Below are positions 11,129 through 22,569 of a stretch of 64,000 nucleotides of DNA, in pieces (position 1 is the stretch's first letter; each line of letters starts with the position of its first letter). The stretch comes from Ophioderma brevispina (lineage: Eukaryota > Echinodermata > Ophiuroidea > Amphilepidida > Ophiodermatidae): the NCBI GenBank assembly GCA_023653785.1, contig JAMKCH010088448.1, positions 42,417-106,416 of the forward strand. Reading direction: 5' to 3'. The notes beneath the pieces were generated by a model. That model did no database searches. It had not been told where the DNA came from and saw only the letters and a program-made list of their open reading frames with translations. The position numbers and the translations under genes were made by a program.

Positions 11129-11397
11129 ATATGCTAATTTGCATTTACCTTACGTGGACGTATGCATATTGTGTATATAACTCATAAATGAATGTTTAGG
11201 GAGATTTTCCATTTTTCTGTTAGTATTTGAACATGTTTTGCATGGCTATGCCTGCAAGGTGAGTAGCACTTGCAATTGATACCTATATTAAAAGTGGAAA
11301 GTGATTATCTATGATTTGTCAGACTGCAATCGGGATAGGGAGATCTTTATTTAGCAAATTATTATCAAAGAGTATTCATTCAAACATATTGGGTCAA

Positions 11398-11905
11398 CTA
11401 GTGCCGGGGGCACTCCCTATGTGAAGTGATGGGTATATGTGCCTCGGACAGGTGAAAAATAGGGTCCTTTCCCCGGTCCTTTCAGATAAAATGTACCCCA
11501 AAAATACAGGGGTCATTCGGGACACAAGCTGAATAAAAATGGGGTCATCCAGTATGAAACTTAAAGAAGGGAGCCAATGATGTTAAAACCTGAAGTTAAA
11601 ATAGGACGTGCCTCTTTTCCAGAGTTCAAATTGCCATGAAATTTTAAAATAGCTGCCATGAAATTATAAAATTGTTAAAAAATGTGCACGTAGGCTGCAA
11701 AAATTTTGAATTTGGATGTTCAAATTCTTTTTAAAAGTGGATAATTTTATGCAAACCTGTGATAAAAGTGGATAGCAGAAAAGAAGCAAATGGGGTCATT
11801 GAGTATGTGCATGAACATTTTAAAAAGGGGGTCATTTGGTAATAGCCTGAGAGGTAGGACAGGAGCATAAAAAGGCGTTCAAGCCCCGGGTCAAGCATTC
11901 TAGAC
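11398..11905. repeat. Dispersed repeat, 'gtgccgggggcactcccta' type
   Basis: The block starts gtgccgggggcactcccta, contains 'ggggtcatccagtatgaaac' and 'ggggtcattgagtatg' phrases, and ends near 'caagccccgggtcaag'. The recurrent 'ggggtcat' phrases and absence of coding sequence fit an interspersed repeat. I recognise this general type from invertebrate genomes but cannot name it. Confidence 0.4.
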
Positions 11906-11984
11906 AACTGTGACCAAAGTCAGCACACACAGTCCTTGACTACGCAACACAGGGGATGTGATATGTGCTGCGCAAGATCTACTA

Positions 11985-12177
11985 CAAAGCATCATTTGAG
12001 AATGCTGCAGATAAAGTCAGCCTACATATAAATGCCAAAGAGACGGAATGGAATACATGACCTCAATGAGGAAGAGAATCATCAACCTATCTGCACTACA
12101 CACGGCACCCAACCCAAAAAGATTAGACCTCAAGTACCTCGGGTCCTATGTTGGACAGCAAGGAAGACTCAAGAGTT
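11985..12177 (+). pseudogene. LINE reverse transcriptase fragment (post-YxDD region)
   Basis: Translation shows 'ENAADKVSLHINAKETE', then, after a one-base frame change near 12050, 'EYMTSMRKR', and finally 'LDLKYLGSYVGQQGRLKS' before a stop ending at 12177. This matches the order downstream of the YxDD box in LINE RTs (an 'A..VGL.iN..KTEyM' block, then 'f.YLGs.i'). Only about 65 residues survive. No catalytic box, endonuclease or tail is seen nearby. The 75-codon frame at 12032-12259 is out of frame with most of it. Confidence 0.75.
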
Positions 12178-13139
12178 AAAGGGCCATGGCCTGATTGCTA
12201 ATAGCATCGTCCCCATACTCCAAGATTTTACCGGGAGTGGTCAACATTTTGGTATTTGAAGAAAGCTACTATTTTTCTCTTTTACCCTGTGAAATCTTAG
12301 GGCGAAAATGTACCACATTTTGGTCGACCGATATCAATTTTACACATATAGGGCTAATCATGTTTTATTAAAAACATGCATTTGAAAACACTGACTCTAC
12401 TCCGTTTGGCGTGTGTAAAATCCCACTTTTTAATATATTAACAAAATTGTTCATGCGACCCGGTGACCCCCTTAAATTCATTAAACAAGCAAGCAAACGG
12501 TCACGAATGAATTATTACTTTGCCAAACACTTCCACTGCGCTCACGAGACCCCCTATAATTCAATCAATTCAGAAAATAACATTGCCTTCCGTGGTTTTT
12601 GTCAGTCTTTTGTCAATTCATTAGAGCCTCTGGATTGACGAATACCGTCTACATTAGATTCAAATCTAATTCACGACTAACAGTTTTCTCAACATTTTAA
12701 GCAAGCTTTCTTTGTAGAAGTTGCTTTTAACCTAATTTTTCGCCTGGCTTTTACCAATCCGAAACCAGCGAACACAATTAAAATAGATTCTTGGTTTAAA
12801 CTTTACTGGCCTTTACACTGTTTTCATCACGTGCCTGAGAGACACTCAACCAAATTGAGTAGTTTTAGGATGCCTAAAGATTTATAGCTTTTTTGGTTGA
12901 ATTTGGCTCCATTTAAGCGATAGATGTGGTACTTTAATGGAAAGTAGGCAATTGATCTTAAAAATTGTGAAAATTGCATCAATATACTTGTTTAGTCCCG
13001 TGAATATCGAGTTATGTTATGGTTGAAGCCGGACACGTTCAAATTTGCCTTTATTGACCATAACCTATTCAATTTGACACCTGAACCTGTTCAACACTGC
13101 ATAGGTTGAAATTTTAACTACTTAGTTCTCCAGGTAGAC
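12178..13139. other. Unassigned DNA, start shared with a dispersed repeat
   Basis: 12185-12290 resembles 7195-7330 ('attgctaatagcatcgtccc', 'ccaagattttac', 'tttggtattt'). The rest shows no recognisable feature. Confidence 0.4.
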
Positions 13140-13286
13140 AAGGATGGTTATTTATTAATCTTTCCCTGGAGATGGCCAGTGCACACAAGTGTTGAAAAAA
13201 TCCCATATGCGCTTGGTCGGATTCGAACCGGCGACCACCGTATTACTAGTGATGGCGCTCTAACCAACTGAGCCACAAGACTGGTT
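13140..13286 (-). mobile_element. tRNA-derived SINE (family A)
   Basis: The minus strand shows a tRNA-like head (about 13286-13210). It has an A box TGGCTCAGTTGG (13264-13275) and a B box GGTTCGAATCC (13219-13229), with an AGT triplet where the anticodon would be (threonine-like). The cloverleaf is imperfect: the acceptor pairs only over about four bases, and the anticodon stem closes only around an enlarged loop. A SINE or tRNA pseudogene is therefore more likely than a working tRNA. The head is followed by 'gcatatgggattttttcaac'. A similar body follows the tRNA-like head at 52.5 kb ('gcatatttctttttcaacac'), which supports one SINE family. Confidence 0.65.
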
Positions 13287-14940
13287 TGGTAGAGAAGCGA
13301 TAGATGTCATCTATAGGTTATAACGCATAGGTCAGTTGCTTTCGGGATGGCTTATCAAATGACATAGATCATTCGGGAAGCCTTCCCAAAACCACAATTC
13401 ATTTGAATGCATTTTACATGCTGATTCTTCTAAAAAAGTCATTCTTTTCAATTTTGGAATTGTTTTAAAGCAATGTTGAAAAGGGTCGTTCAAGCAAGTA
13501 ATACCCCTTCTCTACGAATTTCATAAGAGATTCGTCTGCTATTTTTCTGTGAGGATCGAACATTTTCCAGAAAACAAATATATGAACAAAACAGAGAAGC
13601 AACTATATATAGTTCGCTTGAGTATCTTTAGATTTCTACTTCTGCTAATGTGATCTAATGCACATTTTTTTCGAAAGTGTTTTTATTTACCACAGGTTTG
13701 AAGTATTTCTAAACACTTCTATATAGCGGTTGAATAATGTATATGTGTCACATGCAATTCTACTCAACTAACAGTGTCTCACTATTATGCATGTATGTGT
13801 ATAGCGATGTGTGTTTTAAGAAAGAGCTTTTTATCAGTTTTTCACTTATCAACCAACCGTGCAGCCAATTAACATACATTTGTAATTAATTTTCTCTTGC
13901 TATTTCATCGCTAATGTAAAATATCAGATAGCACCTAGTGGAATACGTTATATTCTGAAGTTTGTAGGTTTTTGCTTGATACAATATTACCACAGACCCA
14001 TATTGAATTTATAGAGTCCGGAGAGTAGGTCTTGCGCGCTCCCACCTTACCGTTGGAATTTCAATATCAACACGGCCACATAACCAAAGTGTACCGATTC
14101 AAAATGGCGTTTCGCAAACATTCCAAAGAGCTTTTTTCCATAAAATTTGGCTCATTATAGGAGAACATAAGTAAGTACGTTTACATTGCTGAAATAAACA
14201 CGTTTAAAACGTTACTTCCCGGTTCTAATTTCAGGGACAAACAAATGAACACAAATGGTTATATAGGCTAATTAGCATAATACTGCCATGGCCGATCTGA
14301 TTTTTTTTCTCCAAAAACTGATAATTGTGCAATTACATCATTTTTTGGCAACAATAATTTAGTGTTAAAATGTTACGCGCGAAAAAAAAAAAATGTTGAG
14401 TCCACGTGACCCCATAGACTTACATGTTAAGATGGAATGTAATAAATTGGTATTTCATGCATATATAGGTGGGGGGATCATTTTTACCTGTATGAAATTT
14501 TATTTTGTAGTAATCATGATTACTGATTTTACGCCACATCGCAAAGTCACAATTCTTTAATTATTTTTTTAATCAAACTACAGCTCATGTACAAACAGTA
14601 GTGAATAGGTCTAAAAAATGGTGTGTTGCCCTCAGCCCCCGGTAAAAAATCGCCTGGTTTTGTTTGTTTGTTTGCTTTTTTAGCATTTTTCATATTTGAT
14701 CTGGTTTATTACTTAAAATAGACGATATTGATCACAGTGCATTTCTACATAAGTGAATGGGAAATGGTACCAATTAAACAAAATAAGGGATGCCGGATGG
14801 GATATATTTGCTATATGAGATGTACATTCTACAGTACCTGTCCTCTAGTCTAACTCGCCGAATTCGGCGCCCGGTGCAGCCTTGATATTTTCGTATTCTG
14901 GAGAGTAGTTCCTTTTTTATGCAGTACTTAATTATGCAAT
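13287..14940. other. Unassigned DNA
   Basis: No coding or RNA feature is supported. The stretch has AT-rich sequence, a short A13 run near 14380, and 'accccatagacttacatg' type repeat-like phrases without a clear second copy in the window. Confidence 0.4.
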
Positions 14941-14941
14941 A

Positions 14942-15085
14942 TTTTTTTATAAATGATAAAAATTATATACGATTGAGATTAAGTATCTTGCCCAGGGACA
15001 CAAACACGTTGACCACAGTGGGGCGTGAACTCACGATTTTAATGGTCTAATGATCATGAGTCTTGCGCTTTTCCACTAGACCACA
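14942..15085 (-). mobile_element. tRNA-derived SINE with 'gtgtccctgggcaag' body
   Basis: On the minus strand the head carries an A box TGGTCTAGTGG (15072-15082), CATGATCAT around the anticodon position, and a B box GAGTTCACGCC (around 15022-15032). It is followed by 'gtgtttgtgtccctgggcaa' and 'gatacttaatctc', a body typical of tRNA-derived SINEs in marine invertebrates. The tail becomes AT-rich near 14945. It differs in both head and body from the SINE at 13.2 kb, so it is a second family. Confidence 0.75.
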
Positions 15086-15846
15086 CGTGCATATATGGTG
15101 AAAAAGTTAAATAATTTCACACACTTAAAAATACCGAGTCAACATGCACCAACTAAAAATAAAATGACCCCCATTTGAGTTAAAACAACTGATTTTAGGG
15201 TTAAATATGACCACAAAAAGAGTCGTTTTAACTAGAATAGGGACATTCTAGCTTTAGTCGGTGCATTATTTGACCCCGTATTTTTTAATTGTGTAAAGGT
15301 AATCTATGATGCATTTCATTTTGAGTCACGTTTACAGGGCGCATTTTAAGTGCTCGATAAAAGTATGCAGGTTAAAATAGAGGTTTCAAATATGAATTCT
15401 GTAGCGCTAATGATTCATGCTAACGCACGTGTTTACATTTCATGTTTTATTTAAGACATTTGACAACTTTTCTCTCCAACAAAACGAATTTCGTGATGCG
15501 ACTTACTGTGAGAGCGCATATCACGGATGACAGGAGTGTTTGGTGGCATATGTTCCTATGCCAATGTAGAACCCAGTTACGTCACAGGTGTATGTGTGTA
15601 TTTGTTTGTTGTGGGGGGGGGGGGGGGGGTTGTTCCAGGGATTGAACTGACTTGGTTAGCTCAACCTATAAAAAAGCGGAAACAGTAAGCCAGAAAAGGG
15701 CGGCTGGAAAAGTGAGCGAAGGGATGGTGCAAAAATCTAAAATGTTGAATGACTGCGCACCAAAGACACGTCCCTTTTCTAAAAATATAGGGCGATGCAC
15801 ATGAGGCCAATAGGTTAATTTGACAAGACCTGCCACCAGAACAACC

Positions 15847-15938
15847 CAAGCATGCAAAGAATACAAAGGACTCACGTGAAGAAGAAGCTGAAATTTTCAG
15901 GTGAACCAGGTGAATCTATTGTATTCTTCGCATGCTTG
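15847..15938. repeat. 20-bp inverted repeat
   Basis: caagcatgcaaagaatacaa (15847-15866) is matched by ttgtattcttcgcatgcttg (15919-15938) with one mismatch and a 52-base spacer. It may be a degenerate small MITE or a stem-loop. Confidence 0.7.
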
Positions 15939-16661
15939 AGAATCCTATTCTCGAAGTTTGGGGAAGAAGGTTTGAAGATGTTTTCCCTCACTTTTTATAC
16001 TTACCGACTTGAGTAACATTTTGTCTATTTTTCCGGGCTACCGAGAATTGAAGCCCTCAAAATTTATTTGCCATTTCTACTCACCCTATTATCTCGCCAA
16101 CCTTGGCCTCCGGTTCATTTCGAGCGCTTCAACTAAGAATACGCAAATAGGTTACTCTCACTTCGAGCCTGAAATTGAACATTTTACTGAAATTAGGTGA
16201 AGGAGTTGTCCTTAATAAAGATACGTAAGTTTAGTCGCCGAATTGTTGTTGAAATTCTCCACAATATGGTGAGTATATGGCGACATCTCTCGACTAAATG
16301 AGGGTGCAAAATTCGGTCACTTCACAGGAAAACGTAAAAAAAAAATACGCTTTTGCGAGGGCGGTAGACAGAATATATATTAAAAAAATTGGATGTTTCC
16401 CATACCAGTCGTTGAACTGTTGGGTTAGCTTATCAAGTTTGCTATAGGCAATCCGTCAATCCTTCATTCTATCTCGGGAGAAACAGATGTGGCGTTAGGG
16501 CAATCTCTAAGTAGCTATTCCTTCTTTTGGACCGCGAAAGCATCTTTTGAAACACATGTAAATTACAGGTCCCAGGAAATGAGACGATAAACCTACTCCA
16601 AATCTTTATGGGACATTCCATTCCATTAAACATGGCCAGAAAAAATAATACACCTACAAAG

Positions 16662-16777
16662 TGACATCAGTAGTGAAACTATTGATTTTCAGTCAGTGTC
16701 ATTAATAGATTCACACCAGTCACCTGAAGTTTCTATACCTCTCTGAAAAATCAATAGTTTCACTAATGATGCCATCA
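16662..16777. repeat. About 31-bp inverted repeat
   Basis: tgacatcagtagtgaaacta..ttttcag (16662-16692) pairs with ctgaaaaatcaatagtttca..ccatca (16743-16777), with small mismatches and a 50-base spacer. It is probably a short palindromic element. Confidence 0.7.
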
Positions 16778-17758
16778 CCAACCCAAATATGACTGCTTTA
16801 TAGTCCCTCCTTGTAGACTTGACACAAATCACATCAATTCTATTTGTATTCGGGGACCTTTAAAAGTTAGCCCGTTACTACACTTACCAGAAACCTTTTA
16901 ATTACATCTGTTACCGGTGAGTACAATAACAACCGCAATGGTTGTGTCACATTATCGTTTTAAAAGTGCTGTACATCACGCATATGCAGTCATGATGTAG
17001 TATTATTTTCTTATGAATATTAATAAAATGCACGCAAGAGAGACAGTTGTAATTCCTTGTTACTCACACTTAGGCTTAAATACCAAAAAGAAATATTTTT
17101 GCACACCGGTGTTATTCAAACTCATGATGATGTGCTAGCGTGAAATTCAAGGACAGTAAATGTCATACTGATGAAGAGAGAAATCGAAATATTTATGAGA
17201 GTTTACATAAATAGTGGTATCATTGTGAATGCAAAACACGACTTTATCGATTGTGTTACTGCAATATTCAATTACCTTAATCATTAATATTCAAGTAGTG
17301 AACTCTGATAGGAACACGTTAGGATTTCGGAAGTATCACAAAAATAGTAACGCTTTTTAACTTCAATGATCAACATACGCTTCACAAAATTTGTCAATTA
17401 TACTGAGCTTATACCTATAGAATTTTTACGGAAAACTAATTTTTCAAAATATGTAATAAAGTACATGATGAAATAATACAAGAGTAGCAGAGCAAAACGT
17501 AAAAAGATGGAAGGATAGGAAATTAATGTTCCAAAACAGACGCATGAAACGTAAGGAAAATAAGACCTAACCGTCAGTGCATGGCATTTTAACGACCTCA
17601 TAGGAAACTACCTATTTTGCACTCTGTTTTGTTTTGCAACCAAGCTTGAAAAAACAGGCAATGTATAGTACTTTTAGCTCAAGTGAAATTGAGAAATAAT
17701 TGTTTTTAATCACAAAATGGCAGGCTAATATAATCTACACTCCTTTATAATATCTTAA

Positions 17759-18532
17759 GCTCGTCTACCCCAACCCCTCCTGTTTTTCCTTTATTCCCCG
17801 GGTTGCTACAACCCCCCTTTTTGGTGCCAAATCATTTAATGTAATTTCAGGTTACAGTTTCCCACTCCTTTTCATCCAAAAACAAACATCCACCGGGGTA
17901 TAGGTTAAGATACAGGGTGATCCCAAGTGATGGATGGGGGGGGGGGGGGGTGGCAACCACCCCCCCCCCTTTCGGGAGAGAAGTACTAACATGCCCAGCA
18001 CAACACAGGAATAATACAGACACTTGTTTTTGGTACCGATAGATAATAGATAGCTATTGTCCTTCTCTTTCCACCCGATACCAAAATGAGTACCAACATG
18101 TCTTTGACGTCATAAGTTTGCATGTCAGAAAAAACGGCCAATTTTCAGTAGACACACACACAGTGTAAAATAGGGGAAAATTCAATTTTTCGCCAAAAGG
18201 TTAAGAATATCAGATTTTCATGTGGTTTTTGACTCTACTTGATGAGAAATTACAAGTTTTATATAATGAGAGCATTTTAGTGCGCTAATAAAGTGTTTGA
18301 GTCGCTACAATTGCGAAATATCAATTTCCACCCTATATTCAGTATTTTCTTACTTTCCTCCACATACATGACGTCATGATGACGTCATAATGGGGATGTT
18401 GGTACTTATTTTGGTACCAATGGAAAGAAGAAACTCTAAGCTATCCTTTGGTACCCTATTTACATGAATCGGATGTTCAGTAACGAAAGTCATAGGGAGT
18501 TTTGTTACAAACATGGCTCAGGTAGACGAGGG
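17759..18532 (+). mobile_element. piggyBac-like MITE, copy 3
   Basis: Both sides are TTAA (17755-17758 and 18533-18536). The left end has decayed to GCTCGTCTACC; the right end is GGTAGACGAGGG. The G-run/TGGCAACCA/C-run palindrome is intact at about 17936-17969. TGACGTCA octamers occur at 18369-18376 and 18380-18387, and one on the left half at 18105-18112. The layout is the same as copy 2. It stops about 70 bp before the outer end of the large inverted duplication. Confidence 0.8.
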
Positions 18533-19673
18533 TTAAGTGCTTTGGAAACAACATTTTTATCTGAATCGCATATCCAACAAATTTACGAGGTCTTATTGTA
18601 GGATATGTATCCTATAAAGAGGTCTGTTAATTAATTTACACAATATTTACCGTTTTTCATCATAAGATCATATTGGCAAATATGAAATACCTATCTCAAA
18701 ATAGGAACTTCTTGGGCTCTTCATCATGCCTAAAGCTCGGCACTAGCCAATCGCTTTAATAAAAAAATGTTCTGTAATTGCTCTGGTAAACACTTATGCT
18801 CTTGAAACATGCCGTTGACTATATCTGGATCTGAGAATATCTCTTTCAAATTGATTTGTACGTACCATGTTATGTCAGTGTCCGTACATTGCGTGATTTG
18901 TAAATCTGTTTGTAGTCAACGTCATTTATCTTTGCAAGCACATTTTTGTTCCTAAAGGTCATTTCAAGTTACTCAGTGTAAAACTGTTCGGACAGGACAG
19001 GAAGCTTGTTATTGATATAGGGCTTTGTAATGTATGTATTTTTTTCTAATGTGTATTTTCTTTACATTGGTCTGTCATATGATGAAAAGCCATGGAAATA
19101 TGTGTTAATGTAAAACATTATGTAGTAATAGTGGTTTAACGACAATTAAATTTAGAATAAAGACCGTGCTTTTTCTTAGCTCTGTATTACAAACGATGAT
19201 AATTTCCACTTATCTTTCTCTTGCTTGAGCTCTAACATTTTAGTAACCCAAATACGGTTACATTTTTATGAGCGTATTACATGTACATTACATGTAATTT
19301 ATTGGCTATCCAAACACTATTACATTTAACATTTCACTTTACACCGAATTTGCAGTTTTATCCCATAGCGTCGTATAATGGTATATTGATGACAGGATGA
19401 AAGAAAGTAATATACATATTAGTAGTGATGACTTAAATGTTCATGATGGATCCAGGATGAATTAAATTGTTAATGTCATAACGTCTTAAATATTGATATA
19501 CGATATATAAGCGTACTCATTTCTAGATCAAACAGTCCGAGGGGAATATTACGAAAACAGGAGTAAAGGTCATCATTTTAAAGAAATGGATCCTCCAAAA
19601 TAACCACACTTCAATACGCTGATATCTTGTAAATTCGGATTCAGATTAAAACAACGAGATAGATGTCCTTTAA

Positions 19674-19885
19674 CCCTCGGTGCACCTACCGGCGCCATTT
19701 TTTGTAACAAAACTCCCGGGGGGGGGGGGGGGGGTGGTTACCACCCCCTGTGATTTTCGTTACTGAACACCTGATTCATGTACATGAATTTGGTACCAAA
19801 GGATAGCTTAGAGTTTCTTCTTTTTCATTGGTACCAAAATAAGTACCAACATCCCCAGTATGACGTCACCATGACGTCATATTAT
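19674..19885 (-). mobile_element. piggyBac-like MITE, copy 4 (truncated, reversed)
   Basis: It starts after TTAA (19670-19673) with CCCTCGG. It carries the right half of the family in reverse orientation: a G-run/TGGTTACCA/CCCCC palindrome at 19718-19748, 'ttggtaccaaaataagtacc', and TGACGTCA at 19861-19868 and 19872-19879. It is cut off at about 19885, where a different palindrome-rich element begins. The insertion point coincides with the inner end of the recognisable arm 1 homology. Confidence 0.75.
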
Positions 19886-20488
19886 GGTTTCTGACACATG
19901 ACCCGGGTTAACACGGGTCAACCCGGGTTGATAAGCATTGATCAGTTCTGTTCACACTAGCGCATCGAATCAGGAAAAAACCCGACCCGGGTCGACCCAG
20001 ATTGGCAATCATTGTGAACCAGGAAGTGAACGTTCTCGCACGAAGGACCTGTGACATGGGTTGCTGCTTACCCAAAATGGCCGATGTGGAGAACAACAAG
20101 TGACAGTGGTTGGTGATGAAATATCGCCGAAAACATCGGCAACAGCGTGCCAGAAGACGTAGAAAGTTGGCTGGCATAAGGCTGGCAATGATCAACATGC
20201 TTTTCAGTCGATACCAGGAGCTGATGTTGTCGCTGAGTGCGGCGATGCTGTTTTTGCTGTACTCTGTAGTCGGGTTACCTACTTCCGGGAACCCGGGTCG
20301 AAACAGAGTTTTCTGTTCACACTACGCTCGACCCGTGTCGAATGCGGAACGGACCCGGGTTTTAAACCCTTCACTTTCCCAAGTTTGAAATTTTCGCCCC
20401 GGGTTGGTTTTTATTTTTTTTCTGTTCACACTACACTTGCGATCCGGGTTCAACCCGGGTCGTGGGTGAAATTAGTGTGAACACGACC
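19886..20488. mobile_element. Harbinger-like MITE candidate rich in 'acccgggt' motifs
   Basis: The right end reads 'aattagtgtgaacacgacc' before TAA. The left end (ggtttctgacacatgacccg) is a degenerate counterpart. Subterminal regions on both sides hold many direct and inverted 'aacccgggtt/acccgggtcg' words and the phrase 'ctgttcacacta'. This architecture resembles PIF/Harbinger- or ISL2EU-type non-autonomous elements; the assignment is tentative. A 92-codon plus frame (20110-20388) starts with a very arginine-rich stretch followed by a hydrophobic one, vaguely like the N-terminus of HARBI1-type transposases. It is too short to be a gene. Confidence 0.45.
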
Positions 20489-21461
20489 TAAGTTGGCTGC
20501 TCTTATTGATTATATCTTTACAAATTCCTATGCAAATTAAACATCTGGTATTATATCGACTGCTATTAATAATCACTTACCAATATGGATTCCAACAAAT
20601 CTAAATGCAAACGTGGTATAAACCGCCAATGAGTCTGAATCAGTCGATAATTAGACCTTTTGGCTTGTTAAGTGATTAGGTTTCCCACCTTGCTCCTCTG
20701 CTCACACCACCTAGGCAACGAATACCCTTGTCGTGTTTATACCACCGATCACCAGCTACCACACAAACTTATTAAAGAGAGGCAACCTGATTGCTAGCCT
20801 CGTCCCCCACTTCCCTTCATCAACATTTTGGTATCGTCGTTTTGGTATCAGGGGAAACTTTCCATTTCCGTTGGTGTAGTGAAAGCCTAGTTAATCCTGA
20901 ATTTTAAACAATATTTATTTTAGTCCTACACCGATATCTTTAATTGTAGGTCATCTATTGGGAAAAAAAGTTAAGTTTAAATGGACTAAACATTTTGTCA
21001 GCTGAATGCGAGAGGAATATTAAATTTATGTTGGCCGTTTTATCAGAAGTGTATGTCTTATATATATTTCTATTGTCATCACCAGTTGGCACGTCCATGA
21101 AACAGGAATATAAAAACTATATCTGTTAAGTAAATAACATAATTGCCCCAGGAAATACATTGTTAAATATTTATCTACAGGCTCTACTTCCTCCAAGAAG
21201 GAAAGGGTACGAGAATAGTATTAGGATAATTATTATGGCTTTTTTGTTTAAATGATTACAATGAATATCAAACAATCGTCAGATTTGTGCTCTTACCATT
21301 GTTCATAATCAAGCATTGATATTCTGTTTTTATTCACTCTAAACTACTCTTTGCAACAAGTTCAAGTAGGGCAAAGCGGTTAGAAAGCTTGCGTTTTGTT
21401 TACTTTAAACACTGCACTGCTAATTTGATATCTTGAGACGCATCTTCAAGGAAAATCATTT
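20489..21461. other. Spacer of the inverted duplication, unassigned
   Basis: Apart from a 'gattgctagcctcgtccccc' phrase near 20790, shared with the dispersed repeat at 7.2 and 12.2 kb, nothing is recognised. Confidence 0.4.
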
Positions 21462-22275
21462 CATTGTTTTAATCTGAATCAGCATTTACAAAATATCAGC
21501 GTATTAAAGTGTGATTAATTTGGAGGATCAATTTCTTTAAAATGATGACCTTTAATCCTAATTTCGTAATTTGTACCCTCGGACTGTTTGCTCTAGAATT
21601 GAGGACGCTTATATATATGTGGTACATCAATATTAACAATTCATTTCATCCTGGATCCATCCTGCCCTTTTAAGTCATCACTACTAATATGTATATTCTT
21701 TCTTTCTTTCTTCTTGTCATCAGTACACGACAATATGGAATAAACACGCACTTTCTATTTAAGTGAAATGTTAAATGTAATAGTGTTTGGATAGCCAATA
21801 AATTAAATGAAATGTATACGCAAAGCTATCATAAAAATGTAACCGTGTTTGGGGTTGCCAGTTACTAAATGTTATACTTCAAGCAAGAGAAAGTTAAATG
21901 GAAATTATCATTCCTTGTAGTACAGAGTTATTCTAAAGTTAATTGTCGACTACATAATGTTTTACATTAACACATATTACCATGGTTTTTCATCACATCA
22001 CATGTAAAAAAGAAACATTACATTACAAAATACATACATTACAAAACTCTATATCAATAACAAAGCTTCCTGTCCTGCCGGAACGATTTCACACTGAGTA
22101 ACTTGAAATGACCTTTAGGAACACAAATTTGCATACAAAAGATAAATGACGTTGACCACAAACAGATTTAAAATCACACAATGTACGGACACTGACCTAA
22201 CATGGTACGTACAAATCAATTTGAAAGGGACATTCTCAGGCAACGGCATGTTTCAAAAGAATAGGTGTTTACCAG

Positions 22276-22445
22276 GGCAATCTCCAGAGAGGCGGGATTC
22301 GAACCCGGGGCCTCCGGCGCACCATTCCCATGAGCAAGGATGGCAAACCACGAGGCAGTCGCTGGCCCGGCCAGCGATTTCGTGCCCATATGAGTGTTGG
22401 GACGATGACGTCATCGCATCTTTTTAGACTTAGTGCATTTTCCAT
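22276..22445 (-). mobile_element. tRNA-derived SINE inserted in arm 2
   Basis: The minus strand carries a strong B box (GGGTTCGAATCCC, 22293-22305) followed by 'gcctctctggagattgccct'. Upstream, a CAT triplet sits in a possible anticodon hairpin (ccatcc..ggaatgg). The A box is weak. Similarity between the two arms of the large inverted duplication stops at about 22275 and resumes near 22548. This fits an insertion here after the duplication, together with some unassigned DNA. The 93-codon plus frame at 22146-22427 crosses it and is not a gene. Confidence 0.6.
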
Positions 22446-22569
22446 TAGGCCTAAGCTATTCGAGTTTTATTGAGTTTAAGAGTTTAAGTTTAAGAATGAA
22501 CTATATATGAATTATTTAAAAGAAGAAGCAAATTGATATCAACCCGTCATCTTTATAGGATACATAATT

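Larger units (their letters stand above)
15096..17750. other. Unassigned DNA with two small hairpins and a G run
   Basis: No gene is supported. A long G run lies near 15611-15629 beside GT-rich sequence. Two inverted repeats lie at 15847-15938 and 16662-16777 (separate entries). Open frames up to 69 codons have no family resemblance. Confidence 0.4.
18603..22567. repeat. Large inverted duplication (about 1-kb arms)
   Basis: Arm 1 (about 18603-19669) and arm 2 (about 21462-22567) are reverse complements over most of their length. The outer ends match (tatgtatcctataaaga at 18605-18621 against tctttataggatacata near 22550-22566). So do long internal stretches, such as the shared 'ggtcatttcaagttactcag' and 'ttggctatccaaacactatt'. 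By eye they are roughly 85 percent alike, so the event is old. The approximately 1.8-kb spacer holds MITE copy 4 and a Harbinger-like MITE. Arm 2 is interrupted by a SINE. It may be a foldback transposon, the long inverted ends of a large DNA transposon, or a local inverted duplication. No transposase is seen. Confidence 0.85.

Noticed and set aside
13210..13286. Functional tRNA-Thr gene
   Set aside because: The promoter boxes are good, but the acceptor and anticodon stems do not fold properly, and the downstream body recurs at another locus, as in a SINE.
19908..20388. Overlapping 92- and 96-codon frames as a real gene pair
   Set aside because: They are short, lie on opposite strands over the same DNA inside a palindromic MITE, and show no clear protein family.
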